DNA of 64,000 nucleotides from an uncultured Phascolarctobacterium sp. (GTDB taxonomy: Bacteria > Bacillota > Negativicutes > Acidaminococcales > Acidaminococcaceae), in NCBI GenBank assembly GCA_900541915.1, contig UQLS01000003.1, positions 109,189 to 173,188 on the forward strand, given 5' to 3'. Each line of letters begins with the position of its first letter. Position 1 is the stretch's first letter. Position numbers and translations under genes: made by a program. Shown piece after piece: positions 43,709 to 53,097 of this stretch. Below the pieces are notes generated by a model. It made no database searches. It was not told the origin of the DNA and saw nothing but the letters and a program-made list of their open reading frames with translations.

Positions 43709-44551
43709 TCAGATATTGTCCGCCTGAGAAGCGTCTACGATTTCATCCCATTCTACCTGGATGATATTATCCGGAGCTAATTGTACGGAAGCAGTACGCT
43801 GTCCGCGGTTAATGCCGGTTACCTTACCTTCACCCAGCGGCGTTACTACCATAGCACCCATTTTAGGAATATCCGTCTTTTCACGACGGCCGCAGCCACC
43901 GCAGCTGTTTTTGCAGTACATGTGATTTTCATATTTCAGGCAGCACATCAGACGGCCGCAGATACCGGAAATCTTAGTCGGATTCAAAGACAGGTTCTGG
44001 TCCTTAGCCATTCTGATGGATACAGGCTCAAAGTCTCCCAAAAATGTAGCACAGCACAGCGGACGGCCGCAGCTGCCGATACCGCCTAGCAGCTTAGCCT
44101 CATCACGTACGCCTATCTGGCGCAGCTCAATACGGGTACGGAATACTGCTGCCAAATCCTTAACCAGTTCACGGAAATCAATACGTCCTTCGGCAGTAAA
44201 GTAGAAAATAATCTTATTCACATCAAAGGTAAATTCTACATCAATTAAATTCATGGGCAGGCCGTGATTTTTAATTTTACGCAGGCAAATGTTAAAGGCC
44301 TCACGTTCACGCACTTTGTTTTCAGCAACTTTTGCTGCATCCTGCTCAGTAGCTTTACGCATAACAGGTTTCAGCGGCGCGATAATGTTTTCTTCAGGAA
44401 CCTCGCGGCTGCCTATAACAACCTCACCGTATTCCACCCCGCGCGCTGTTTCTACAATGGCAAAATCTCCCTTGCAGACTCCGGTCTCTGCCGGATCAAA
44501 ATAATATATCTTAGAAGCTTTTTTAAATCTGATACCTACAACTGTCGGCAC
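43709..44551 (-). CDS. ricT: PSP1-domain protein RicT (YaaT)
   Basis: The protein of about 280 residues has the PSP1 domain (TVVGIRFKKASKIYYFDP at the start; EVEFTFDVNKIIFYFTAEGRIDFRELVKDLA) and conserved cysteine groups GRPLCCATFL, GRLMCCLKYEN, YC-x-NSCGGCG. In B. subtilis YaaT is part of the Y-complex (with YlbF, YmcA), an iron-sulfur protein set affecting RNase Y and sporulation. The start is set at GTG 44551, 8 bases from GGAG; a GTG at 44560 that overlaps the holB stop is the alternative. It lies in the conserved holB-ricT order. Confidence 0.92.
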   Translation of the reverse strand: MPTVVGIRFKKASKIYYFDPAETGVCKGDFAIVETARGVEYGEVVIGSREVPEENIIAPLKPVMRKATEQDAAKVAENKVREREAFNICLRKIKNHGLPMNLIDVEFTFDVNKIIFYFTAEGRIDFRELVKDLAAVFRTRIELRQIGVRDEAKLLGGIGSCGRPLCCATFLGDFEPVSIRMAKDQNLSLNPTKISGICGRLMCCLKYENHMYCKNSCGGCGRREKTDIPKMGAMVVTPLGEGKVTGINRGQRTASVQLAPDNIIQVEWDEIVDASQADNI

Positions 44552-44556
44552 TTGCT

Positions 44557-45546
44557 TCACTCCTTTCTCAGAATATCTATTTGTAAAGCCATGACTTCCA
44601 GCGTCAGTTTGATACCTGCGCTTTCCGTTAAGGCCTTATAAGCATCGTCAATTTTCCGCAGCGCTCCTCTCAGCTGCCGCGGCTGCCAGCCTGCAGCTAA
44701 TTCCCGCAGTTCTTCTGACAGATCTGTATTATATAAATCAGCAGATGCAGCAATCTTCAGCAGCAGCATATCACGCATCAATACCTGCAAAGCTTTGATA
44801 AACAGCTGCGCCTGCGAATAATCTTTATCAGGCATATTAAAAGTACTCAGATAATTAAAAGCACTGGGCAGTGGAAAAGCCTCAATCAGCGCCAAAGCCT
44901 GCTTTCTGCAGTCAAAAAACTGCTGCTCAGAAAGCGCCAGTGCCGTACCAGCGGAGCCTTCGCTTACTCTGGCAAGGACTTCCGCCTCCTGCTCTGTAAG
45001 CTGCTGCTGTTGCAGCAGTTGCTTCACTAAGGTAACATCCACAGGATTAAAACGCAAACGTACTACTCGCGAAAGAATGGTAGGCAGCAGCGCATTTTCT
45101 GCTGTAGCAATCAGGATAATAACCCATCCCTGCGGCGGCTCTTCCAACAGCTTTAAGAAACTGTTAGCCGCATCTGCTGTCATCTTATCTGCCCCGTCTA
45201 CAATACAAACCTTATACTTAGAAAGTACGGGTGCAAACGCAGATTGTCTGATAATTTCTTTAACCTGTTCTATTTTAATGTTTCTGCTATCTTCTTCCGG
45301 TGCCAGCAGCAAAAAATCCGGATGACTGATATTGCCGTCAGCAAAATTTAATAAACGGCAGGATTCACAGCTATCCATGCCATCTGCATGCAGGCATAAT
45401 AAGGTTTTGGCAAACTGCTGCGCCAAAGCGCGTTTGCCAAGTCCTTCGGCACCGCAAAATAATAAAGCATGGGGTCTGCTTTCTGCCTGCAGATACCTTT
45501 TTAAAAACTCTTTATTCTGCTCATGACCTAAAATACTGTCCCACAT
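44557..45546 (-). CDS. holB: DNA polymerase III delta' subunit
   Basis: The 329-residue clamp-loader protein has FCGAEGLGKRALAQQFAKTLL in place of a strict Walker A near 30-50, a zinc-type Cys group (CLHADGMDSCESC), and VCIVDGADKMTADAANSFLKLLEEPP near 110-135, followed by ILSRVVRLRF. Delta' loads the sliding clamp at the fork. The start ATG at 45546 lies 6 bases past the tmk stop, which itself overlaps a GGAG binding site. Gene order tmk-holB-ricT matches the Firmicutes origin-proximal block. Confidence 0.93.
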   Translation of the reverse strand: MWDSILGHEQNKEFLKRYLQAESRPHALLFCGAEGLGKRALAQQFAKTLLCLHADGMDSCESCRLLNFADGNISHPDFLLLAPEEDSRNIKIEQVKEIIRQSAFAPVLSKYKVCIVDGADKMTADAANSFLKLLEEPPQGWVIILIATAENALLPTILSRVVRLRFNPVDVTLVKQLLQQQQLTEQEAEVLARVSEGSAGTALALSEQQFFDCRKQALALIEAFPLPSAFNYLSTFNMPDKDYSQAQLFIKALQVLMRDMLLLKIAASADLYNTDLSEELRELAAGWQPRQLRGALRKIDDAYKALTESAGIKLTLEVMALQIDILRKE

Positions 45547-45552
45547 ATCAGT

Positions 45553-46182
45553 TTACTCCGCTAAAACTTCTTTAATAGCTTGCAGCACATCTGTTTCTAC
45601 ATCTTCGGCATTTTGCTCAGCATCGATAATTTTAATACGCTGCGGTTCCAAAGCAGCCAAAGTCAGAAAACCTTCACGTACCTGGCGCTGAAAATCAAGC
45701 CCTTTCTCTTCATAACGGTCGCTTATACCGCGCAAACTGCGCCGCTCTGCCAGAGCTTCCGTTCTTCCGTCCAGCAGCAGTGTTAAGTCGGGAAACAGCT
45801 CACCACAGGCATAAGTATTAAGCCTGCGCAGCTGCGCCAGCTGCTCTTGGCTAAAGCCTTTGACCAGACCCTGATAAACGAGGGTAGAATCACAAAAACG
45901 GTCGCATAAAACAATTTTTCCTGCTGCCAAAGCCGGACGCAGTACCTTATCAACATGCTCACTGCGTGCTGCCAAATACAGCAGTACTTCCGTCTGCTGC
46001 GCAAGCGGCAAAGAAGCATCTAATACAAGGGCACGTACTTTTTCGGCCAGCTCTGTGCCGCCCGGTTCACGGCTCTCCACAACTTCATAACCCAGTTTTC
46101 TCAGCGCATCTGCTGCTTTATGCAGCTGTGTTGTTTTGCCGCTGCCGTCAGGCCCTTCAAAAGTTACAAACAGACCTTTCAT
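45553..46182 (-). CDS. tmk: Thymidylate kinase
   Basis: The 209-residue kinase has the P-loop EGPDGSGKTTQLHK near 9-21, ESREPGGTELAEKVR (the DR/EP-type substrate motif) and DRFCDSTLVYQG near 93-104, with the lid GISDRYEEKGLDF. It makes dTDP from dTMP. The ATG at 46182 overlaps the stop of the upstream decarboxylase gene (ATGA), with GGGTGGTG as binding site. Confidence 0.95.
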   Translation of the reverse strand: MKGLFVTFEGPDGSGKTTQLHKAADALRKLGYEVVESREPGGTELAEKVRALVLDASLPLAQQTEVLLYLAARSEHVDKVLRPALAAGKIVLCDRFCDSTLVYQGLVKGFSQEQLAQLRRLNTYACGELFPDLTLLLDGRTEALAERRSLRGISDRYEEKGLDFQRQVREGFLTLAALEPQRIKIIDAEQNAEDVETDVLQAIKEVLAE

Positions 46183-47639
46183 TTTTTCACCACCCGTATC
46201 CGCTGCAAGCTGCTGTCAGCCGGTCCGCTTACCGGCAGTCCTAAACTCTTCATGTGCTGACAGTAATCTATAATTTCCTGCGTGATTATTTCTCCCGGCA
46301 ATAAAACAGGTATTCCCGGCGGATAAAAGCTGACCTGCTCGCCGCAAATAAGTCCAGCTGCAGCTGCAAGCTGCACATCCATCTTTTCACAGTTAAATAC
46401 CTGCCGTAATCCCATACCAGACTGCGCTGTCGGCGGCACCTGCACCGACGGCTGCTGGAGCACCGGACGCTGATTTTCCCGCATAGCATTAAATGCTGCT
46501 TCAATACGTTCCAGCGCTGCAGCATAATCTTCTGTAGTATCTGCATAAGTAACTAAAAACAGTACATTATGTGTATCTACCAATTCCACAGCTATATCTG
46601 CCTGCCGCAGCAAATCTCCGGCTTCTACGCCTGTATAGCCCCAGCCGCTGACATTGACAGTTACCTTAGTTCTATCCAGAGTAAAATCGCCGCAGTCTTC
46701 CTGTTCCAGCACCTTTAATCCCGGCTGCTTTTGGCAAAGTGCCCGCAGTTTTTCTGCAGCCTGCAGCGCAGCTTCTGCCATGCTTTTGCCATACTGCTGC
46801 ACCTGGCATCTTGCCGCATCCAGAGATGCCATTAAAAGATAATTGGGACTGGTAGTGGTCAAAAGGCTCATCACATCTGCCGCTCTCTGCAAATCAAGCC
46901 GCTTTCCCTGTACATGCAGCATACTGCACTGAGTCATCGCTCCCAGCAGCTTATGAGTGCTCTGAGCACAGGCATCTGCTCCGCACTGCAGTGCCGACGG
47001 CGGCAGCTGCTGACTGAAGCCCAAATGCGGTCCGTGCGCTTCATCTACTAAAAGCAGTACACCTCGCTGATGACAGATATCAGCAATTTCTTTTAACGGC
47101 GCTGCTATTCCGTAATAATTAGGGCTGGTAACCAATACCGCTTTGATATCATGATCCTTATCTAAAGCCTGCTCTATTGCTGCTGCAGTAACCTGCGTAT
47201 GAATACCGAACTCACTGTTATATTCCGGCTGAATATAGACTGCATCAATATCACCTAAAATCAGTCCTCCTGCCACACTGCGATGCGCGTTGCGCGGCAG
47301 CAGTATCTTTTCTCCTGGGCGCAAAGCAGTCATCAGCATAGCATGAATTGCCTGTGTAGTACCGTTAACAGCCCAAAAGCAGGCATCACTTCCATAAGTA
47401 TTAGCAGCCAGCTGCTGTGCTTCTTTAATATAGCTTACCGGCTCATGGATATCATCAAGCTCACTCATCAGCGATACATCCATCTGAACAGCTGCTCCCA
47501 GCTCCTGTCTGAGCAGACGCTGCATCCCGCGTCCGCCTTTATGTCCCGGTGTATGCAGAGGATAAACATCCTCATATTTATACTGCAGCATAGCCGCCAG
47601 CAACGGCATTTTACTGCAGTCTTTCTTATCTATCTGCAC
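46179..47639 (-). CDS. Orn/Lys/Arg decarboxylase family PLP enzyme (YaaO type)
   Basis: The 486-residue fold-type I PLP enzyme has the decarboxylase family start YPLHTPGHKGGRGM near 27-40, GTTQAIHAMLMTALRPGEKILLPRN near 95-118, and the PLP-binding VDEAHGPHLGFSQ and STHKLLGAMTQ with its Schiff-base Lys near 228. It corresponds to B. subtilis yaaO, upstream of tmk in the same order. The substrate (arginine, lysine or ornithine) is unclear. The start is a GTG at 47639 after GGAGG. Confidence 0.88.
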   Translation of the reverse strand: MQIDKKDCSKMPLLAAMLQYKYEDVYPLHTPGHKGGRGMQRLLRQELGAAVQMDVSLMSELDDIHEPVSYIKEAQQLAANTYGSDACFWAVNGTTQAIHAMLMTALRPGEKILLPRNAHRSVAGGLILGDIDAVYIQPEYNSEFGIHTQVTAAAIEQALDKDHDIKAVLVTSPNYYGIAAPLKEIADICHQRGVLLLVDEAHGPHLGFSQQLPPSALQCGADACAQSTHKLLGAMTQCSMLHVQGKRLDLQRAADVMSLLTTTSPNYLLMASLDAARCQVQQYGKSMAEAALQAAEKLRALCQKQPGLKVLEQEDCGDFTLDRTKVTVNVSGWGYTGVEAGDLLRQADIAVELVDTHNVLFLVTYADTTEDYAAALERIEAAFNAMRENQRPVLQQPSVQVPPTAQSGMGLRQVFNCEKMDVQLAAAAGLICGEQVSFYPPGIPVLLPGEIITQEIIDYCQHMKSLGLPVSGPADSSLQRIRVVKK

Positions 47640-47743
47640 TTACAACCTCCGTAAAAACACTTCTCCAGTATATCCTTTTATTTTATCATAAAGACATAAT
47701 TTAAACCACGAAAAAATACCAACTGACGTTCTTCTTATCGCAA

Positions 47744-47778
47744 TAAAAAACTCCGCAATGCTTGGCATCACGGAGTCT
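47744..47778 (-). terminator. Terminator of the lysine/ornithine decarboxylase gene
   Basis: ACTCCGcaATGC / GGCATcaCGGAGT with a T-run on the minus strand follows the gene at 47792. A 100-base gap separates it from the next operon. Confidence 0.8.
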
Positions 47779-47791
47779 GAATTGTATAAAA

Positions 47792-48949
47792 TTATTCTGC
47801 TGCAGTGAAAGAATCACAGATATCTTCCCAAACAACAAATTGCGCTTTACTGAAACCGTTAAACGTAGTTGCAGACGCAGAAGTATAGGCACCGCAGGAA
47901 GGTACCAGCAGCAAGTCGCCAACTTCCAGCGGCACAGTCATCTTGCCGCGGAACATAATGTCAAGGGAATCGCAGCTCGGACCGGCAAAGGTAGCAGCAA
48001 CTCTTTCTTCACCCTCTTTAAAGCTGATCAGCTTAAAGTCCCACTGGTCAAAAATAACGCCGGAAAAAGTTCCGTACAGGCCTTCATCCAGGAAATACCA
48101 AGGCTGACCGCCTCGTTCGTTAACACCGATAACACTGGTAATTAAGTTCACAGCAGTACCGCAGATATAACGGCCCGGTTCTGCCCAAACATCAATGCCG
48201 GGGAAATCCTCATCAAGACGTGCGTTAATCTGCTTCAGCATTTCAGGAAGATTAAAACGTACTTTAGGTTCAGGAATCGGAAAACCGCCGCCAATATCGA
48301 GAATACGCAGTTTTAAACCTGCAGCAGCAGCTTCTTCAAACAGCTCTCTGGCAATATCCAAACCATGCAGATATGGGTCAGCACTTACGGTCTGACTGCC
48401 TACATGGAAAGCAATACCAGCCATATCCAAGCCTGCCTCTTTAGCTTTAAGCATCAAATCAAGCGCATGCTCTCTGGCAGCACCAAATTTTTTATTTAAA
48501 TCAACATGAGCGGAAGAATTATCAATTCTCAGACGCAGCAGCACTGTAGCATCAGGACAGATTGCGCGGATTTTTTCTATCTCGCTGGCACTGTCAAAGG
48601 TCATTTTGCTGACACCGCATTCACGGCATGCCTGCAGTCCTCCGGTAGTCTTAACCGGGTTAGCATAAATAAGGCGCTCTCCTTCAACTCCCATATCATG
48701 CAAGGTACGAATTTCTCCGTCAGATGCCACGTCAAAGGAGGAACCAAGCTTAATCATAGTTTTTAAAATTTCAGGATGCGGATTGGCTTTAATCGCATAA
48801 AAGACCCTTGCTCTGGGCATATATGTTTTTAAGCACATGTAATTTGCTTCTATTTGTTTTAACGAAAGAACCAGCAGCGGAGATCCGTATTTTTCAGCCA
48901 GTTTTTCCACAGATTCACGTTCAAGTTTAAATACCTTATCTCTGTTCAT
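47792..48949 (-). CDS. Lysine/ornithine decarboxylase, Selenomonas type (fold III PLP)
   Basis: The 385-residue protein is an alanine-racemase-fold decarboxylase: the PLP Lys in VFYAIKANPHPEIL near 50, the HVGSQ block near 188-193, the glycine-rich GGGFPIPEP, EPGRYICGTAV and the catalytic Cys in GPSCDSLDIMF near 322. In Selenomonas and relatives this enzyme decarboxylates lysine and ornithine, making the cadaverine that is covalently linked to peptidoglycan and ties down the outer membrane. GGGGAG lies 7 bases before the ATG at 48949; a GTG two codons upstream is possible. Eukaryote-like ODC homologues in other bacteria are the main alternative. Confidence 0.86.
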   Translation of the reverse strand: MNRDKVFKLERESVEKLAEKYGSPLLVLSLKQIEANYMCLKTYMPRARVFYAIKANPHPEILKTMIKLGSSFDVASDGEIRTLHDMGVEGERLIYANPVKTTGGLQACRECGVSKMTFDSASEIEKIRAICPDATVLLRLRIDNSSAHVDLNKKFGAAREHALDLMLKAKEAGLDMAGIAFHVGSQTVSADPYLHGLDIARELFEEAAAAGLKLRILDIGGGFPIPEPKVRFNLPEMLKQINARLDEDFPGIDVWAEPGRYICGTAVNLITSVIGVNERGGQPWYFLDEGLYGTFSGVIFDQWDFKLISFKEGEERVAATFAGPSCDSLDIMFRGKMTVPLEVGDLLLVPSCGAYTSASATTFNGFSKAQFVVWEDICDSFTAAE

Positions 48950-49131
48950 ATCCACTCTCCCCTTGCTTTAGCAATATTTTTACTCATATGATTTTACCAC
49001 AAAAGTCAGAAAGTACAATAGGAAAACCGCAGAAAAAGGATTTTTTTTGAGAAGAAAAGAAAATTTTAAAAAATATAAGCTAAAATCTCATATTTTTGCA
49101 AAAAACAGCTATTTTTTTAGATTTTTTGCGA

Positions 49132-49187
49132 AAATAAAAATACTGGTTAAAAACTTTTATTACAGCTTTTAACCAGTATTTTTTCTA
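49132..49187 (-). terminator. Terminator of the membrane protein gene at 49185
   Basis: AAAATACTGGTTAAAA / TTTTAACCAGTATTTT with flanking A/T runs overlaps the end of the gene. Confidence 0.8.
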
Positions 49188-49790
49188 ATCTAATTTATTT
49201 TTTACAGCATCCTGTAAAGCATCTTTCAATAATCGGAACATCATCATATAAGCGCCAAACTCCGCTAATTCTTCTGCTACTGCGCCATGAAATCCTGTTA
49301 CATTCCCTTTTTCACCAAGCCAGGAACAAAAGATGAAAAGCAGCAACAAAACAAAGTTTTGTGTCGGTATTTTAACCATCTGCAAAAATTTCCACACTTT
49401 AGCACGATACAGGCAAACCAATAAAATAATAATTAATACACCCACCATAGGATGTACCATTTGTCCATATAATCCCATATCGCTATATTCATAGTAACTG
49501 CCATCAGGATGCGTTAATAATGTTCTGCCCCAGTTTATTTCCCGCATAATCAGCAGGAAAAAGTATACTACACCGCCATATAACAGGCTTTTAGAATCTC
49601 CGCCCCAGTTCTGAAACTGCTGCTGACGCATTTTCCAGCATACATAGAGCCCGCCAAAAAGCCACAGCATCTGCAAATTTTCTATTGGGCCATTTTCATC
49701 ACCAGTCCAAGTCGGCAATATCATTTCCAAAATGAACATTACAGGCAGATACAGCCAGCCTATTTTAAACCATGTACCTTTTTTAAACAT
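49185..49790 (-). CDS. Membrane protein of unknown function
   Basis: The 201-residue protein has about five hydrophobic segments (roughly 10-28, 38-52, 68-84, 112-130, 140-162), with conserved-looking charged residues (REINWGRTLL near 82 and WLGEKGNV, FHGAVAEELAEFGAY at the C-terminal end). Glu and His placed in the last segments are unusual for a purely structural membrane protein. No family is recognised. The ATG at 49790 is chosen over a GTG two codons upstream. It stands alone between two terminators. Confidence 0.6.
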   Translation of the reverse strand: MFKKGTWFKIGWLYLPVMFILEMILPTWTGDENGPIENLQMLWLFGGLYVCWKMRQQQFQNWGGDSKSLLYGGVVYFFLLIMREINWGRTLLTHPDGSYYEYSDMGLYGQMVHPMVGVLIIILLVCLYRAKVWKFLQMVKIPTQNFVLLLLFIFCSWLGEKGNVTGFHGAVAEELAEFGAYMMMFRLLKDALQDAVKNKLD

Positions 49791-49888
49791 TTCCACACTC
49801 TTTTCTGACTAACCAGTCATTTTTATTATGACTTTATTATTATAAACTAAACTTCTGCACATTTCAAATAATTTGTGACAAGACAAAA

Positions 49889-49937
49889 TAAAAGACATCT
49901 GAAATCCAGCTAAAATACTAAATTCCAGATGTCTTAA
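49889..49937 (-). terminator. Terminator of serS
   Basis: AAGACATCTG / CAGATGTCTT with an imperfect loop lies 20 bases past the serS stop codon. Confidence 0.7.
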
Positions 49938-49956
49938 TAATTAATATTAAACTATG

Positions 49957-51240
<1,284 letters not shown>

Positions 51241-51309
51241 CTATTCCTCCAAACAAATTCTCATAAGAGCTATTTTAACACAATTTATAAGGATAATCAA
51301 AGCTCCGCC

Positions 51310-52182
51310 TTAATATCCTATACGCTCATCACGCTTTGCCAGGTATCTGATAGCACTGAGCGCTGCTTTTTGTCCCTGTCCTGCAGCACGGTTGCACTGC
51401 CAAGGCTGACCAGTGCAGTCACCGCCGGCAAAAACACCTTCAATATTAGTTTCAGCCTGGTCGTCAACATATACGCTGCGGCCACGAATTTGCAGTCCCG
51501 GCAGGAAACTATTCAAAGGATCACTGGCACGGAACATAAATACTGCCTGTACACTAAAGAAATCACTATCTGTATGCAATCCAGTTACTTTATCAGTACC
51601 AGTAATTTCCAGCGGAGTTTCCAGTACTACAGTAATATTTTTCTTTTTAAGAGGTACAAAACCGGTATAACGCGGGAAAAAGAAAACATGCTCGCAGATA
51701 TCAGCAAGATATTCCACTTCTGCCAAAGCATCAGGAACAGTAGCAATAGCAACAACTTTTTTCCCTTTATAGTTCATGCCGTCAACTTTAGCACAATAGC
51801 TTACACCACGGCCAAGAAATTCCTTCTCACCCGGAAGCAGTTCAGAACGGGAAATGCCCGTAGCCAGAACTACAGCATCGGCTTCATAAACACCGCTGGG
51901 AGTACCAAGTTCAAAACCTTCGCCAACTTCTTTCAGTGCAATGATTTTTTCTTCAACTACATCTGTATCAGTCATACGCAGATGCTCAACAAAAATATCC
52001 ATAAGCTTATTGCCACTGACGTCAGGAATACCCATATAATCAGTTACTTTTTCTACACTGCGCAGACGGGGGCTGAATCCATGTGCTTCAAACAATACTA
52101 CTTTTCTTCCTTTGCTGGCTGCAGTAACCGCTGCGGAAATACCTGCAGGGCCGCCGCCGATAACAGCGATATCGTATTTCAT
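51310..52182 (-). CDS. Thioredoxin reductase-like FAD/NAD(P) oxidoreductase lacking the CxxC pair
   Basis: The 290-residue flavoprotein has the FAD-binding IAVIGGGPAGISAAVTA at 5-21, an ATG motif in VVLATGISRSELLPG and the C-terminal GVFAGGDCTGQPWQCNRAAGQGQKAALSA flavin motif, like TrxB. Where TrxB has the redox pair C-A-x-C-D the sequence reads S-Y-C-A-K-V-D-G near 130-137, a single Cys. It thus cannot form the usual intramolecular disulfide, which points to a different electron acceptor (ferredoxin, a small dithiol or flavin). GGAGG precedes the ATG at 52182. It is monocistronic. Confidence 0.85.
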   Translation of the reverse strand: MKYDIAVIGGGPAGISAAVTAASKGRKVVLFEAHGFSPRLRSVEKVTDYMGIPDVSGNKLMDIFVEHLRMTDTDVVEEKIIALKEVGEGFELGTPSGVYEADAVVLATGISRSELLPGEKEFLGRGVSYCAKVDGMNYKGKKVVAIATVPDALAEVEYLADICEHVFFFPRYTGFVPLKKKNITVVLETPLEITGTDKVTGLHTDSDFFSVQAVFMFRASDPLNSFLPGLQIRGRSVYVDDQAETNIEGVFAGGDCTGQPWQCNRAAGQGQKAALSAIRYLAKRDERIGY

Positions 52183-52280
52183 AATCTTTCCTCCGCAAAA
52201 CAATTTAGAAGCTTTTTCTTAATATTTTATGCTTTTATAAAATAGTAGTCAAATTTTTTATAATTTTTTTGAAAAAAAGC

Positions 52281-52309
52281 TTGCCAAAAAAGAAAAAATC
52301 GTGTATTAT
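52281..52309 (+). promoter_or_regulatory. Promoter of the tRNA cluster
   Basis: TTGCCA (52281-52286) and TATTAT (52304-52309) are 17 bases apart and lie 20 bases before the first tRNA gene. Confidence 0.65.
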
Positions 52310-52328
52310 ATGCAAGTAACATCACTAC

Positions 52329-52404
52329 GGCCCATTAGCTCAGTTGGTAGAGCACCTGACTCTTAATCAGGGTGTCGTAGGTTCGAGGCCTACATGGGTC
52401 ACCA
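52329..52404 (+). tRNA. tRNA-Lys (anticodon CTT)
   Basis: A 76-base cloverleaf with acceptor GGCCCAT/ATGGGTC, encoded CCA and anticodon loop CTCTTAA. First of five clustered genes. Confidence 0.93.
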
Positions 52405-52409
52405 ATCAT

Positions 52410-52484
52410 GGCCGGTTGGTCAAGCGGTTAAGACACCGCCCTTTCACGGCGGTATCGGGGGTTCGATTCCCCCACCGGTCACCA
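52410..52484 (+). tRNA. tRNA-Glu (anticodon TTC)
   Basis: A 75-base cloverleaf with acceptor GGCCGGT/ACCGGTC, encoded CCA and anticodon loop CTTTCAC. Confidence 0.94.
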
Positions 52485-52490
52485 TAATAC

Positions 52491-52566
52491 GGGCGCTTAG
52501 CTCAGCTGGGAGAGCGTCTGCCTTACAAGCAGAATGTCAGCGGTTCGATCCCGTTAGCGCCCACCA
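52491..52566 (+). tRNA. tRNA-Val (anticodon TAC)
   Basis: A 76-base cloverleaf with acceptor GGGCGCT/AGCGCCC, encoded CCA and anticodon loop CTTACAA. Confidence 0.94.
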
Positions 52567-52592
52567 CTTTTTCCATGTATCCTCTAAATAAT

Positions 52593-52669
52593 GGCCCGGT
52601 GGTTCAGTTGGTTAGAATGCCGCCCTGTCACGGCGGAGGTCGTGGGTTCGAGTCCCATCCGGGTCGCCA
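52593..52669 (+). tRNA. tRNA-Asp (anticodon GTC)
   Basis: A 77-base cloverleaf with acceptor GGCCCGG/CCGGGTC, encoded CCA and anticodon loop CTGTCAC. Confidence 0.94.
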
Positions 52670-52673
52670 TTAT

Positions 52674-52749
52674 GCCTCGGTAGCTCAGTTGGTAGAGCAA
52701 AGGACTGAAAATCCTTGTGTCCACAGTTCGATTCTGTGCTGAGGCACCA
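52674..52749 (+). tRNA. tRNA-Phe (anticodon GAA)
   Basis: A 76-base cloverleaf with acceptor GCCTCGG/CTGAGGC, encoded CCA and anticodon loop CTGAAAA. Last of the cluster before the terminator. Confidence 0.94.
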
Positions 52750-52761
52750 TTGGAAAACATT

Positions 52762-52795
52762 GCACCTGCAGATTTGGCAGGTGTTTTTTTATATC
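52762..52795 (+). terminator. Terminator of the tRNA operon
   Basis: CACCTGC / GCAGGTG stem followed by seven T, directly after the tRNA-Phe gene. Confidence 0.88.
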
Positions 52796-52823
52796 TGCAG
52801 TAAATACATAAAGGAGTTTACTC

Positions 52824-53033
52824 ATGTTTGAAAAATTTTCTCACGAAGTAACAAGCCCCTATTTATGGTTTTTCATTTTACTTTTAGCTCTGCGTGCAGA
52901 ATATGCCTGCCTGAAAAAAAAGGACTATGTTCACGCTGCTGCTTTCTTAGCTGTAATTGTCGTTGCCGCTTATTTTGCTGCTTCTAAATACGGACTTTTG
53001 CCTCACGGCTTTGAGGAAAGTCTTTTCTCCTAA
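52824..53033 (+). CDS. Small membrane protein of unknown function
   Basis: The 69-residue protein has two hydrophobic segments (about residues 12-24 and 38-53) separated by a lysine-rich turn (CLKKKDY). AAGGAG lies 9 bases before the ATG at 52824. It lies between the tRNA cluster and the convergent MATE gene, with its own terminator. No family is recognised. Confidence 0.6.
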   Translation: MFEKFSHEVTSPYLWFFILLLALRAEYACLKKKDYVHAAAFLAVIVVAAYFAASKYGLLPHGFEESLFS

Positions 53034-53051
53034 AAAATTAATAACGAATAC

Positions 53052-53092
53052 TAAAAGACCTGATATAAAAATATATCAGGTCTTTTTTATTA
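53052..53092. terminator. Bidirectional terminator
   Basis: AAAAGACCTGATATA / TATATCAGGTCTTTT with an AAAA loop separates the small membrane protein and the MATE gene. Confidence 0.88.
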
Positions 53093-53097
53093 TCCGT

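Noticed and set aside
52329..52749. tRNA cluster considered as an integration hotspot
   Set aside because: All five genes are intact with no duplicated 3' ends or integrase nearby.
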